The position numbers and the translations under genes were made by a program. Of a stretch of DNA of 55,586 nt, positions 7,576 through 15,103 are shown one piece after another (position 1 is the first letter of the stretch; the number at the start of each line of letters is the position of its first letter). This DNA is from a virus, in the IMG/VR virus record IMGVR_UViG_3300042691_031785, positions 1-55,586 of that record; one strand, given 5' to 3'. The notes under the pieces were generated by a model, which had not been told where the DNA came from, did not search any database, and worked only from the letters and a program-made list of their open reading frames with translations.

Positions 7576-7744
7576 GTTTGGCTCTGTATTCGGCTCTTTG
7601 TTTTGTCTTTCTCTTGATTGAGCTGGGTTTTTCAAACTCGCGTCTATTCTTAAGCTCATTTATCTGTCGACACTTATCCACCTTTTGTCGATACGTCTTA
7701 AGAGCCCACTCAATCTTTCTTCCTGAACAGTTTATTATTAACAT
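7553..7744 (-). CDS. rpsU: Ribosomal protein bS21 homologue
   Basis: 63 residues. The layout is that of bS21: short N-terminal strand (MLIINCSG), ALKTYRQKVDKC, then ELKNRREFEKPSSIKRKTKQ and a basic helical tail (RAEYRAKHENTKLR). E. coli S21 has the corresponding ALRRFKRSCEK and RRREFYEKPTTERKRAK, and Bacteroidota bS21 starts MLII in the same way. bS21 sits on the 30S platform next to the 3' end of 16S rRNA and affects initiation. The ATG overlaps the stop of the ATP-grasp-like gene, and the 3' end overlaps the Nudix start. No Shine-Dalgarno site is seen before it. Phage bS21 genes are known from some large phages; this one appears intact. Confidence 0.85.
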   Translation of the reverse strand: MLIINCSGRKIEWALKTYRQKVDKCRQINELKNRREFEKPSSIKRKTKQRAEYRAKHENTKLR

Positions 7745-8601
7745 CAGTCTAAGTATTTTTCAAATTGTAGGACGCCGCTAGGTTTTAGCAGCAATGAATC
7801 ATAATACCTCTTTTTGTAATAAGGTTTTACGTGAGTATCAAATAACTCTCTTTTAAACCAATTAGGAAGTCGAGTGTCATAATGCTTTTCATAAGCAGAC
7901 TCATAAAGCTTCATTCCTTGGGAAGGAGTAAGCTTGCTGTCTCTAGATATGGACTCAAGATAGACCTTTCCATTGGCTTCCAATAGTGAGATCGTATAGA
8001 AATCAGGAGAATATTTCTCATTTATCTTTTTACAGATCTTAGCAGCCTCATTAGTATACTTAAAACGGGACATATCAACGTCAAATGGAATCTTGTTCAC
8101 CTTCTTATGTACGTGAATCGGAGAATCTCCGCTGACTAGTATCTCGAATCTTGATGTGGGAATCACCTTTTCTTGAAACTCATCAAAACGATCCTCTGAT
8201 TTCTTGAACTTACCGTATGTCTTGAATTCAGTTGAGCCCTTTCCGTTTATTCCAATTATTGGAAACTTCATCTTTTTTACTAATGCACGGTCCTTTACTG
8301 ATTTTGGAACGAACTCCTCATCTCTAAATTCAGAGGAAGCGTTGTGAATCTTGGGTAACTCGTTTCTATTGTAGATAACGTTGTGAAAGTTCTCGTTTAG
8401 TGAACCGATCGAAAATGAAAAGTTATTCCATGGAATGATGGGTAAATCCTCTTCCATCCCAAATGCTTCGTCCACGTTTTTGACCACCTTGAACATCTTA
8501 AGATGGTCTGCATTCGGAGAAGCAATCGCAACTCTCTGCGTAAATCTCTTTGGGTCTCTAGAGTATCCTCTAGCATAACTCTCAAAATTCTTTAACTTCA
8601 C
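7744..8601 (-). CDS. ATP-grasp-like protein with capsid-targeting-like N-terminus
   Basis: 285 residues starting MKLKNFESYARG, which fits the F-x-x-Y part of the capsid-targeting pattern; the first matching cleavage triplet is LNE at 68-70. The middle resembles the ATP-grasp fold of RimK-type ligases: SVKDRALVKKMKFPIIGING, a Gly/Ser turn, then FQEKVIPTSRFEILVSGD (the K....S.+.R.++.. strand) and TISLLEANGKVYLESISRD near the metal-binding end. Known ATP-grasp enzymes join a carboxylate to an amine through an acyl phosphate. The fold call is moderate, the substrate unknown. The stop overlaps the bS21 start (TGATG). Confidence 0.5.
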   Translation of the reverse strand: MKLKNFESYARGYSRDPKRFTQRVAIASPNADHLKMFKVVKNVDEAFGMEEDLPIIPWNNFSFSIGSLNENFHNVIYNRNELPKIHNASSEFRDEEFVPKSVKDRALVKKMKFPIIGINGKGSTEFKTYGKFKKSEDRFDEFQEKVIPTSRFEILVSGDSPIHVHKKVNKIPFDVDMSRFKYTNEAAKICKKINEKYSPDFYTISLLEANGKVYLESISRDSKLTPSQGMKLYESAYEKHYDTRLPNWFKRELFDTHVKPYYKKRYYDSLLLKPSGVLQFEKYLD

Positions 8602-10562
8602 TATTTAAAACTTAAGAAACTTTTAGCTTTACTGAAAATGCTCTTGGATTCCTTCTCAGGTTTCTCTTCAGCTTCCTCCTTGGTCTTTTCTTCAGTCTCG
8701 GCAGACTCTTGCTGTTCCTCCTCATCAGCAAAAACACCTCGTTGTGAATAAGCTTTTATTTTCACCGGCTCTTCCTCTTTAGTCTCTTCCTCCTTTTCAA
8801 GGTAATTTTCTTCCTCCTTATCTAGCTCATCAGCCACGCTGTGATCTACTATGTCTCCTTCTCCACCGGCTTCGACTCCTCCCTTTCCTACTTCTTTCCA
8901 AAATTCCTCAAACTCTTCAAAAACTGCCTTATTTTCATACTTATCATAGATCACTGGAATCACTGAGGGTTGATTTGTTATGGCAGCATAGTGGTTCTGA
9001 TAACCGACGATCTTATCGTATACTTCCTTTTCACTAGAGTCTAGAGTTATAGCCGGAATGTAACTCGCTCCGCTTTCCGCCTTTTCCTTAGCTATCCTAT
9101 CGTCTACCCAAGTGTTCAGAGCAGCGCTTCCATGTGCCTCTAATTCAGGTTCTTCCCAGCCCTTTTCGCTAGACCATTCTTCTTCGTTTACCAGCTTCCA
9201 TACTTGCTTTCCAACAAAGAGAGCTAAGTTTTTAAAGTTAAGGGTTCGATATGCTCCAGCCTTTCTAGCGAGGGTCAAGTAACCTTTCACTCTATTACCA
9301 AGAGAAGCGTTTTTCGATAACTTAGCAGCGGCCTTTTGATATCTTAGGAATTCTTTAGGAGATTTGAAGAGCTCAGTAGCCTTGCCCGATTTTCCATATT
9401 TTATCGTGACAAATTCCGAATCCATTAGCTTGTTTGCAGGCATGCTTCCAACCTTTTTTCCAGCCTTGTCATAGGCGATTAGCGTCTTACCGTCAGCCGT
9501 CATCTTGTAGGTGTTTCCTTCCTTCATTCCTTTGCCCAGCTTTTCAAGGGTCTCCTTGGCTAGAGTTGAATCTGCGGCCTTTAAGCCTGCACAGAAAGAG
9601 GTAGCACCATCACTAAATTTTGTCATGGCTCTACCCATGGATTCAAATAGCGGAGTTATCACGTATTTCATTCCAGGAATGTACGATGCGACTTTACCGA
9701 ATCCAGAAAAGAAGTTACCCATGATCGAGGCAGCTTTAGATACGGCACCGCCGACGTAGCCCGCGATAGTTCTCAAGAATTTTAGAACCGGGCCAGCCTG
9801 CTTTGTTCCCATCTTAGCAACGGCTTCAGTTGCTCCTTTGGTGTTTCCTTTCACGAGTTGTACAAATACTGGATTTGCAGTCTTTGCCACTCCTTTAAAG
9901 GCTTTAAGCGCGTCTCCTGCACCAATCACTACTGCTGCGATGAAGCTGATTGCTGCTAATAAATACTGTCCTCTAATTAGGTATAGGATACCGTTTATCA
10001 CGTCGGCTGCGACTCCTACTCCAGGAAAAATCCAGTCACCGAGTATCCCAATTAGGTCTAGGATAAGGTGAATGATTCCCCAAGCAGAGCCGTCTTCTGT
10101 CAAGGCATTCCAAAGACTCCTTAATGTTCCCCAAAAGCCTCCTCCTGAATCGGCATCGTATTCTCCTCCACTGAGAGCCGCATCAACATCTCCAGTTAAT
10201 TCATCAGAAGGATCTGCTACTGCGACAGTCGCCTCATTTACTAGAGATTTTAAATATATCCTAAATGACTCAATAGATTCGGTGATCTTTGGAGAGTTAG
10301 GAAACACTCTACGTGCTGCTTCAAGTATTGCATTATGGCCTCGTGAGACTCCTTTATAGTAGTCAGTCAACGCGCCTGGTGTAAGTATCAAGTCCATGTG
10401 AAAGTCGAAGAACTTTCCGTTAGGTATGCTTTCTTCAATAGAGTTTAAAACATATCCCTCGTTTACTATTCTATTAGAGTCTAATCTTTCTCTAATTATG
10501 TGTCCATATGAATCGAAAAAGTTATTCGCTATTACGAGCTGATGTCTCTGATAATCAGTCAT
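8601..10562 (-). CDS. Large putative ejected/virion protein with polymorphic-toxin-like hydrophobic module
   Basis: 653 residues. N-terminal 110 residues end in SFRIYLKSLVNE, which looks like a capsid-targeting/cleavage sequence placed internally (VNE at 108-110). Residues about 145-215 are hydrophobic and Gly-rich (ILGDWIFPGVGVAADVING, then YLIRGQYLLAAISFIAAVVI, then GAGDALKAFKG), a layout seen in the pre-toxin/translocation part of polymorphic toxins. A long Ala/Lys helical region follows, then a Glu-rich disordered tail from about residue 570. The preceding gene's stop overlaps the GATAAATA at 10579-10586. Probably a virion protein that enters or crosses the cell envelope; no catalytic motif seen. 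Confidence 0.5.
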   Translation of the reverse strand: MTDYQRHQLVIANNFFDSYGHIIRERLDSNRIVNEGYVLNSIEESIPNGKFFDFHMDLILTPGALTDYYKGVSRGHNAILEAARRVFPNSPKITESIESFRIYLKSLVNEATVAVADPSDELTGDVDAALSGGEYDADSGGGFWGTLRSLWNALTEDGSAWGIIHLILDLIGILGDWIFPGVGVAADVINGILYLIRGQYLLAAISFIAAVVIGAGDALKAFKGVAKTANPVFVQLVKGNTKGATEAVAKMGTKQAGPVLKFLRTIAGYVGGAVSKAASIMGNFFSGFGKVASYIPGMKYVITPLFESMGRAMTKFSDGATSFCAGLKAADSTLAKETLEKLGKGMKEGNTYKMTADGKTLIAYDKAGKKVGSMPANKLMDSEFVTIKYGKSGKATELFKSPKEFLRYQKAAAKLSKNASLGNRVKGYLTLARKAGAYRTLNFKNLALFVGKQVWKLVNEEEWSSEKGWEEPELEAHGSAALNTWVDDRIAKEKAESGASYIPAITLDSSEKEVYDKIVGYQNHYAAITNQPSVIPVIYDKYENKAVFEEFEEFWKEVGKGGVEAGGEGDIVDHSVADELDKEEENYLEKEEETKEEEPVKIKAYSQRGVFADEEEQQESAETEEKTKEEAEEKPEKESKSIFSKAKSFLSFK

Positions 10563-10578
10563 CTTTTTAGTTTTTTAT

Positions 10579-10586
10579 TATTTATC
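10579..10586 (-). promoter_or_regulatory. Late promoter-like octamer GATAAATA
   Basis: 16 bases before the ATG of 8601-10562; overlaps the stop of the T9SS-like gene. Confidence 0.5.
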
Positions 10587-11664
10587 TCCACTTTTTCTTC
10601 ATTGTCCCATCATCATATACTTCTATGTACATTCCAGGAGCTATAAAGTCATTTATGTCTATCTCTTTTCCAGTAATATCGATTATCTTTATCAGCTTTT
10701 TTGAACTGTCACGATTGTCTATTACAATCACATCAAAACTCTCAAAATTACCGTCAAAATCAGTTTGAGTCAGTCGGTAATAATTAAAGGATCCTCTAGC
10801 GTATTCGACATCAGAGTAAAAATAATCTAATCTTTGAGTAGAATTACCCGCAGCTGCGACTATCGCTATCTTTTGCCACTCAGCTCCGTTCAAAGATCTT
10901 TCTAGAGTAAAATAATCATTATTGTGCTCAGAAGCAGTGCTCCATTGAAGAAGATTGCGACCTGAGGTAGATACGCCTGAAAATTCAATTAATTCAATTG
11001 GAAGAGTTATTGGAGCGATCTCTATGAGCTCAATATTATCTATCCACCACTCTTCACCGGCTGAATTTGCTCTGCAATAAAGATCAACTGCGACTTGAGT
11101 TATTCCCATGGGTAGGTTAAGTGTGATTGTTGAAGGACCAGTCGCGTTTGCTCCAGTCGGACTAGTATACACATCTCCAGCAGGTGCAGCAGAATTAGTA
11201 AAGGAGCCGTTTGCAGTATGATTGATCACACCAGTAGCGGTGTACGGCCATGTCGCGTTACTGTTTCCTGTGATCCTAAGTTCATTCACATAGCTGACTC
11301 CACCGTTTGTTGATACCTGAACAGACACATAATCGGCAACGTCTACTCCTCTAGTGGTAGCAGTTGAGTTAGAAAAAGTATAGGATGCTAATTTAAACTT
11401 GAATTGATATTGATACGAAGGATTTAGTCCCGTGACGTTAGGCATGGAATACCAGTCCTGTTCTATCGTTGATGTTCCGCTACCTAATCCATAGAGGACT
11501 GCACTTTCAGTAGGAGTGGCTGAGGCATTTGTGAACCATCCAGCAGTGGCCGCCGGCGTCCACCAAATACCGGCCCAGTCCCAAGTTTCCATGTAATCGT
11601 AACGAATGACAGTTTGTGCAGCAAGGCTTAGGTTCAAGCACAAGAATAGTAGTAAGGTTCGCAT
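10582..11664 (-). CDS. Secreted protein with T9SS-type C-terminal sorting domain
   Basis: 360 residues. Signal peptide MRTLLLFLCLNLSLAA, with cleavage likely before Q17. The middle is beta-rich (about 20-210), ending in EEWWIDNIELIEI, typical of secreted beta-sandwich domains. Residues about 217-315 have the sequence common just before sorting signals in Flavobacteria: LPIELIEFSG, LLQWSTASEHNNDYFTLERS and FNYYRLTQTDFDGNFE. The end (IKIIDITGKEID, then APGMYIEVYDDGTMKKKWR) matches type A T9SS sorting domains. Such proteins are exported by Sec and then by T9SS to the cell surface. GATAAATA at 11703-11710 and a hairpin at 11677-11702 precede it. It may be host-derived. Confidence 0.8.
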   Translation of the reverse strand: MRTLLLFLCLNLSLAAQTVIRYDYMETWDWAGIWWTPAATAGWFTNASATPTESAVLYGLGSGTSTIEQDWYSMPNVTGLNPSYQYQFKFKLASYTFSNSTATTRGVDVADYVSVQVSTNGGVSYVNELRITGNSNATWPYTATGVINHTANGSFTNSAAPAGDVYTSPTGANATGPSTITLNLPMGITQVAVDLYCRANSAGEEWWIDNIELIEIAPITLPIELIEFSGVSTSGRNLLQWSTASEHNNDYFTLERSLNGAEWQKIAIVAAAGNSTQRLDYFYSDVEYARGSFNYYRLTQTDFDGNFESFDVIVIDNRDSSKKLIKIIDITGKEIDINDFIAPGMYIEVYDDGTMKKKWR

Positions 11665-11676
11665 GGCGGGCTAGTT

Positions 11677-11702
11677 ATTTTAAGAGTTGGAGCTCTTAAA
11701 AT
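11677..11702 (-). promoter_or_regulatory. 10-bp hairpin in the leader of the T9SS-like gene
   Basis: ATTTTAAGAG and CTCTTAAAAT form a perfect 10-bp stem with a 6-base loop, between the octamer and the ATG. It could be a terminator for upstream transcripts or a leader element in the mRNA of the secreted protein. Confidence 0.45.
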
Positions 11703-11710
11703 TATTTATC
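11703..11710 (-). promoter_or_regulatory. Late promoter-like octamer GATAAATA
   Basis: 38 bases before the ATG of the T9SS-like gene, the longest spacing in the set; a hairpin lies in between. Confidence 0.45.
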
Positions 11711-11720
11711 GAACCCGATA

Positions 11721-12791
11721 TTAATTTATAACTTTTCTGGGTAAGCTTTCTGCGAAATGAATATAATTATCCACGAAATGAACGTATGCCTGTTTTAGAC
11801 CTGATTCGTCACACTCGTTTAAGTATTTATAGATCTCAATAAAGTCCTCAAGAGTCTCAAAGGAAAAGGTCTTGCATAAGAACTCAAACTTATAGGAGAC
11901 CGGAATCATTCCAAAGATCATTGCTTCAAAGATTCTAGCGGGAATGAATTGAGCAGTATCATACTTGTCCTTGGTCACGTTTATCATTAGGGTTGAGATT
12001 TCAAGCATCTCAAATATGGCCTCTCTATTGTTTCTAGAAACGTGAATCGACTTATCCTCATGTCCTAAATAATCAGATTCCTTGCAGATCAGAGAAAGAG
12101 GTGATCGCTCATCTCGATTTAGTTCGATCCACTCCACTATCTCGCCTAGAATGGGATTCTTTGAATTACCGGCCTTGTACTTAGACGTATCGATGTTTCC
12201 ATAAAAAACGCTGACATGGCTAAAATAATTCTTGCTTGCTAGGTTTATGTCAACGCACCTTCTCAAAAAGTCTTTAGATATTCCTGGAAAGTCTACTGAT
12301 GGAACGGATATTGTGACCTTGCTTGAAAACTTCTCAAAGAAAGAATCCGGCAGAGAAAGGTCCGTGTCTAGAATGATTATTTGCTCTTTAGTATATCCCA
12401 CACTAATCGCCTCTTCAATGATCGTCTCAAAGTCCCTAGCGTCTTTCCATTTCTTAGCGAGAGTGGAAAGATTCCTAAATCTAGCTTTTAGAAAGAGCTT
12501 AGAGTATTCGCGAGCTGAGATCCTCATAAGCAAGTCATCTATCTCATGAATCGGAGAATCAAATAATCCCTTTCGATATTCCGTTAAGAGTCGACCTATT
12601 GGAGTATCGGGAAATCCTTTTACCTCAGCTGACCTGATCACTTCATTTGGATAGTAGCTATAAAAATCAAATTTTTCACAACCGAAACTTTCTCTTATGG
12701 AGTCCACTAGTCCTAGCTGATAGAGACTGTGTCCTGGTGAATCAATATTGTGCAGGTCAAGTAGACCAAAATACGCGTATAATGCTTTCAT
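11721..12791 (-). CDS. Glycosyltransferase-like protein (GT-B type?)
   Basis: 356 residues, no signal peptide. The C-terminal third has the layout of GT-B enzymes: ISTLMINVTKDKYD, then PARIFEAMIFGMIPVSYKFE, resembling the 'E..a.G.pvv' nucleotide-sugar site, and a final ETLEDFIEIYKYLNE helix. Similar proteins in large T4-like phages are annotated as glycosyltransferases, and some modify phage DNA. The target here (DNA base, protein or glycan) is not readable. It lies next to a DNA glycosylase and an FkbM methyltransferase. Moderate confidence in the fold, low in substrate. Confidence 0.5.
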   Translation of the reverse strand: MKALYAYFGLLDLHNIDSPGHSLYQLGLVDSIRESFGCEKFDFYSYYPNEVIRSAEVKGFPDTPIGRLLTEYRKGLFDSPIHEIDDLLMRISAREYSKLFLKARFRNLSTLAKKWKDARDFETIIEEAISVGYTKEQIIILDTDLSLPDSFFEKFSSKVTISVPSVDFPGISKDFLRRCVDINLASKNYFSHVSVFYGNIDTSKYKAGNSKNPILGEIVEWIELNRDERSPLSLICKESDYLGHEDKSIHVSRNNREAIFEMLEISTLMINVTKDKYDTAQFIPARIFEAMIFGMIPVSYKFEFLCKTFSFETLEDFIEIYKYLNECDESGLKQAYVHFVDNYIHFAESLPRKVIN

Positions 12792-12794
12792 GTA

Positions 12795-13220
12795 TTATTT
12801 TACTGGATTTTCAGGTTGGGTTCTAGCCCAGGTCAGGTATTTTTCTAGGACGCCATCGGTAGGTTCCACTTTAAGGTTACCCTTCATAAAGATCTCCCAT
12901 GAATCCTGGGCATACTTTCCTATTCCATATAGTTCTTTAGGCTCTTTCCACTCCAGTGTGGTCCAGTCCCTTGAGAAACGCTTGATGGTGTGGGTACGAC
13001 GATTCCTAAAACCCAATGGAGCCAAGAGCTCTGCCATCTCTTCTGAATCCGCTAGAGAAACGTCAGTCGGAGTAGGATACTTCTTAAAGAATTCATCTCT
13101 CACTCGATCCACCTGCTTTCTAGAAGTACAGTTCAACATGATACAACAAACGAGCACCCTCCATGGGTGCTCGTTGTAGATCTCCTGAAGAAGCAAGTAA
13201 GGGCTTTCCTGCTTAATCAT
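12795..13220 (-). CDS. MBD4-like HhH-GPD DNA glycosylase
   Basis: 141 residues, the size of the bare catalytic domain. It follows the human MBD4 glycosylase domain closely: HPWRVLVCCIMLNCTSRKQV (MBD4: DPWKLLIATIFLNRTSGK), then FFKKYPTPTDV, ELLAPLGFRNRRTHTI, helix-hairpin-helix LYGIGKYAQDSW at 97-108, and catalytic Asp122 in EPTDGVLEKY. There is no Fe-S cluster loop, as in MBD4. MBD4 removes thymine or uracil from G mismatches arising by deamination of (methyl)cytosine. A phage enzyme could protect modified DNA or attack modified host DNA. It overlaps the FkbM gene by 8 bases and abuts the glycosyltransferase-like gene. Confidence 0.8.
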   Translation of the reverse strand: MIKQESPYLLLQEIYNEHPWRVLVCCIMLNCTSRKQVDRVRDEFFKKYPTPTDVSLADSEEMAELLAPLGFRNRRTHTIKRFSRDWTTLEWKEPKELYGIGKYAQDSWEIFMKGNLKVEPTDGVLEKYLTWARTQPENPVK

Positions 13221-14013
13221 TTTTGATCGCTACTACGTGAGTGATAAAATTCTTTCCGTATTCGACCGCTTCAATCTTTCTAACTACATCGAAATTGTTC
13301 TCAAGTATAGAAACTATCTCTTGGAATTTTTGCACTCTATTCGCCTTAAGGGGTTTGTACATGAAATGGTACTCTACTATGAAGACTCTAATATTTGACC
13401 AGTCAGTAACCGCTTTAATCAGTTCGTATTCAGCACCTTCAACATCCATCTTGATTGCAGTTGCTCCATGTTCAGCTATTGCATCATTGATGTTTATCGC
13501 TGGTAAGTGCATCACTTCTCTTCCTCTGATCGGAAGTATAGAGTGTTTTCCTGAATCAGTTGAGATAAAGAAATCGATCGTTTCTTCATTTCCAGGAACG
13601 ATTGCCTTTTGGATCACTTCGCATTCTGCTCCAACTCCATTAATATTGATATTCTCAATAGCAAAGGAAGCGTTGTGAGGCAGTGCCTCGTAAGCCAAGA
13701 TCTTTTTTATCTTGGGAAACTGTTTTGCCATTCTTACAGCAAAGAGTCCTATGTGTCCGCCGACGTCTAACCACGTGTCCTCTTGATTAAAGACAGCGTT
13801 CACGTCCATTTCAGGTCCATATGCTGCTGAGGTTAGTGGTTTAATATATTCTCCACTTTTTGGACTCTTTGAGACGTTTGTACTAACGTTGTACTGTATC
13901 TCATTCAGTCCCTTCCTAATATAGAACTGAAAATCTGCGTATCGTGTCTTCCAATCGATTAGTTCAATCTGATTGAACTTTTGAGCTGTCTTAAAATCTA
14001 TTCGAGTATCCAT
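13213..14013 (-). CDS. FkbM-family methyltransferase
   Basis: 266 residues with a Rossmann methyltransferase core: DVGGHIGLFAVRMA (SAM-binding motif I), YEALPHNASF (acidic motif II), and IKMDVEGAEYELIKA followed by IVEYHF, the typical FkbM signature. FkbM enzymes methylate hydroxyl groups, often on sugars or polyketides. Together with the upstream and downstream genes it may modify a glycan or a modified DNA base. Family assignment is strong, substrate unknown. Confidence 0.85.
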   Translation of the reverse strand: MDTRIDFKTAQKFNQIELIDWKTRYADFQFYIRKGLNEIQYNVSTNVSKSPKSGEYIKPLTSAAYGPEMDVNAVFNQEDTWLDVGGHIGLFAVRMAKQFPKIKKILAYEALPHNASFAIENININGVGAECEVIQKAIVPGNEETIDFFISTDSGKHSILPIRGREVMHLPAININDAIAEHGATAIKMDVEGAEYELIKAVTDWSNIRVFIVEYHFMYKPLKANRVQKFQEIVSILENNFDVVRKIEAVEYGKNFITHVVAIKND

Positions 14014-14025
14014 TAACTAACTTTT

Positions 14026-14310
14026 CTATTTTTGTACTTCGTTAGTCGTTTTAGTTTCGATTCTTCCTTTTTTTACCCTCTCAACTCTAAGAGTGCTTCC
14101 AGTAAGGACCGTCGCTATTTTCACGTTTTCTCTCTTTGAGATGTAACTTAAAGCCGCACGAATGTTAGTAGCTTCTTGCTTACCTGAGATTCCAGAAATC
14201 TCAAAGTAGTTGCCTAATTGCATCTTAGTTAGACGATCTTTTAGGATTCGATGACGAGAATCTGTCCTTTTTGCCTTTTGAATCGGGCCGATCACAATTG
14301 AATTTTTCAT
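14026..14310 (-). CDS. Hypothetical small basic protein, 94 aa
   Basis: 94 residues, basic, with a short beta-start (MKNSIVIGPIQKAK), a central helix (EATNIRAALSYISKRENVKI) and a basic end. The layout suggests a small nucleic-acid-binding or structural protein, but no family was recognised. It is preceded by a 67-base AT-rich spacer, so it may have its own promoter. Confidence 0.65.
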   Translation of the reverse strand: MKNSIVIGPIQKAKRTDSRHRILKDRLTKMQLGNYFEISGISGKQEATNIRAALSYISKRENVKIATVLTGSTLRVERVKKGRIETKTTNEVQK

Positions 14311-14377
14311 AGAAAATAATTTTGTTTTGATTATTATACTATGAAAATATTACAATTAAAAATTTTAGTGTAAATTT
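14311..14377. other. AT-rich spacer
   Basis: 67 bases, strongly A/T-rich, between two minus-strand genes. It contains a weak hairpin next to the upstream stop codon and TATAAT-like strings (TAGTATAATAATC on the minus strand), but no copy of the ATAAATA octamer. It may hold a host-type promoter for 14026-14310. Confidence 0.4.
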
Positions 14378-14379
14378 TT
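14358..14379 (-). terminator. Possible weak AT hairpin at gene end
   Basis: Inverted repeat of 8 bp (AAAAATTT/AAATTTTT) with a 6-base loop, overlapping the stop codon of the gene ending at 14378. All pairs are A-T, so it would be a weak terminator at best. Confidence 0.2.
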
Positions 14380-15103
14380 ATTTTTTAGATATTATAGACT
14401 TAAGATCTTTTTCCAGGAAAGATTGATGGTCTGATCCAATTAAGACTTGATATTTACCTCCCCTATATGATGTGATCTTACCTATCCTAGAACCTGCGCG
14501 TACTGTTTGTCCGACTTTAAACTTGCTCTTCTTCATGTGAGGAGTCAAGGATTCGTTGGCTGGACGATTAAGATGTACTGTTATGGACAAATATCCTCTA
14601 CCGAGTTCTTCTTTAGTGATTCTAGGATTGTCTAGGTGACCTTTTATGTATCGTAAGTAGAGTTTCAGTCTTCTATAATCATCGTAATCTGCCATTGACG
14701 GCACAAATGAAAATGATCCTATTTCAGGATTGCTTGCTAGAAAGTCCTTTACTATTGTGATCACAGTTGACATTACCTTTAATGGGTTTCCCTCATTGGT
14801 GACAGAATCACGATCGCCGTTTGCATAAAACTCAACATCTACGTTTTTGACTCGACTATAGCCTGGAGTCCTAGTTATCTGCACTAGATATTCAGTATCA
14901 CCTAATAAGAACTCGTATTTAGCGACCTTGCCGTTATCATCAACCATTTCCCAATCTATTGGGGAAATTGCATGCTCAGGAGAACCTATCTCAAATATCT
15001 TAGAACCCCAAGATAGATCAAGAGACTCACCAATTTGGGAGCCTCTCGTAAACTGTTTATATGTTAGTATCTTTCTCAATTTTCTCAACCTTGCCGTAGG
15101 CAT
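14378..15103 (-). CDS. Protein with capsid-targeting-like N-terminus and C-terminal SH3/KOW-like domain
   Basis: 241 residues from the ATG at 15101-15103. A TTG at 15077-15079 would give a protein beginning MRKILTYKQFTRGSQIGE, which puts the capsid-targeting pattern (TYKQF, then IGE) in the same position as in the sister proteins and reduces overlap with the small lipoprotein gene; I consider that start at least as likely. The C-terminal 50 residues (KFKVGQTVRAGSRIGKITSY, then GKYQVLI) resemble a small KOW/Tudor-like barrel. Likely virion-internal. Function unknown. Confidence 0.65.
   Translation of the reverse strand: MPTARLRKLRKILTYKQFTRGSQIGESLDLSWGSKIFEIGSPEHAISPIDWEMVDDNGKVAKYEFLLGDTEYLVQITRTPGYSRVKNVDVEFYANGDRDSVTNEGNPLKVMSTVITIVKDFLASNPEIGSFSFVPSMADYDDYRRLKLYLRYIKGHLDNPRITKEELGRGYLSITVHLNRPANESLTPHMKKSKFKVGQTVRAGSRIGKITSYRGGKYQVLIGSDHQSFLEKDLKSIISKK

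Noticed and set aside
7576-7659. Upstream extension of the Nudix gene to 7659
   Set aside because: It would lie almost wholly inside the bS21 gene; the internal ATG gives a clean targeting peptide.
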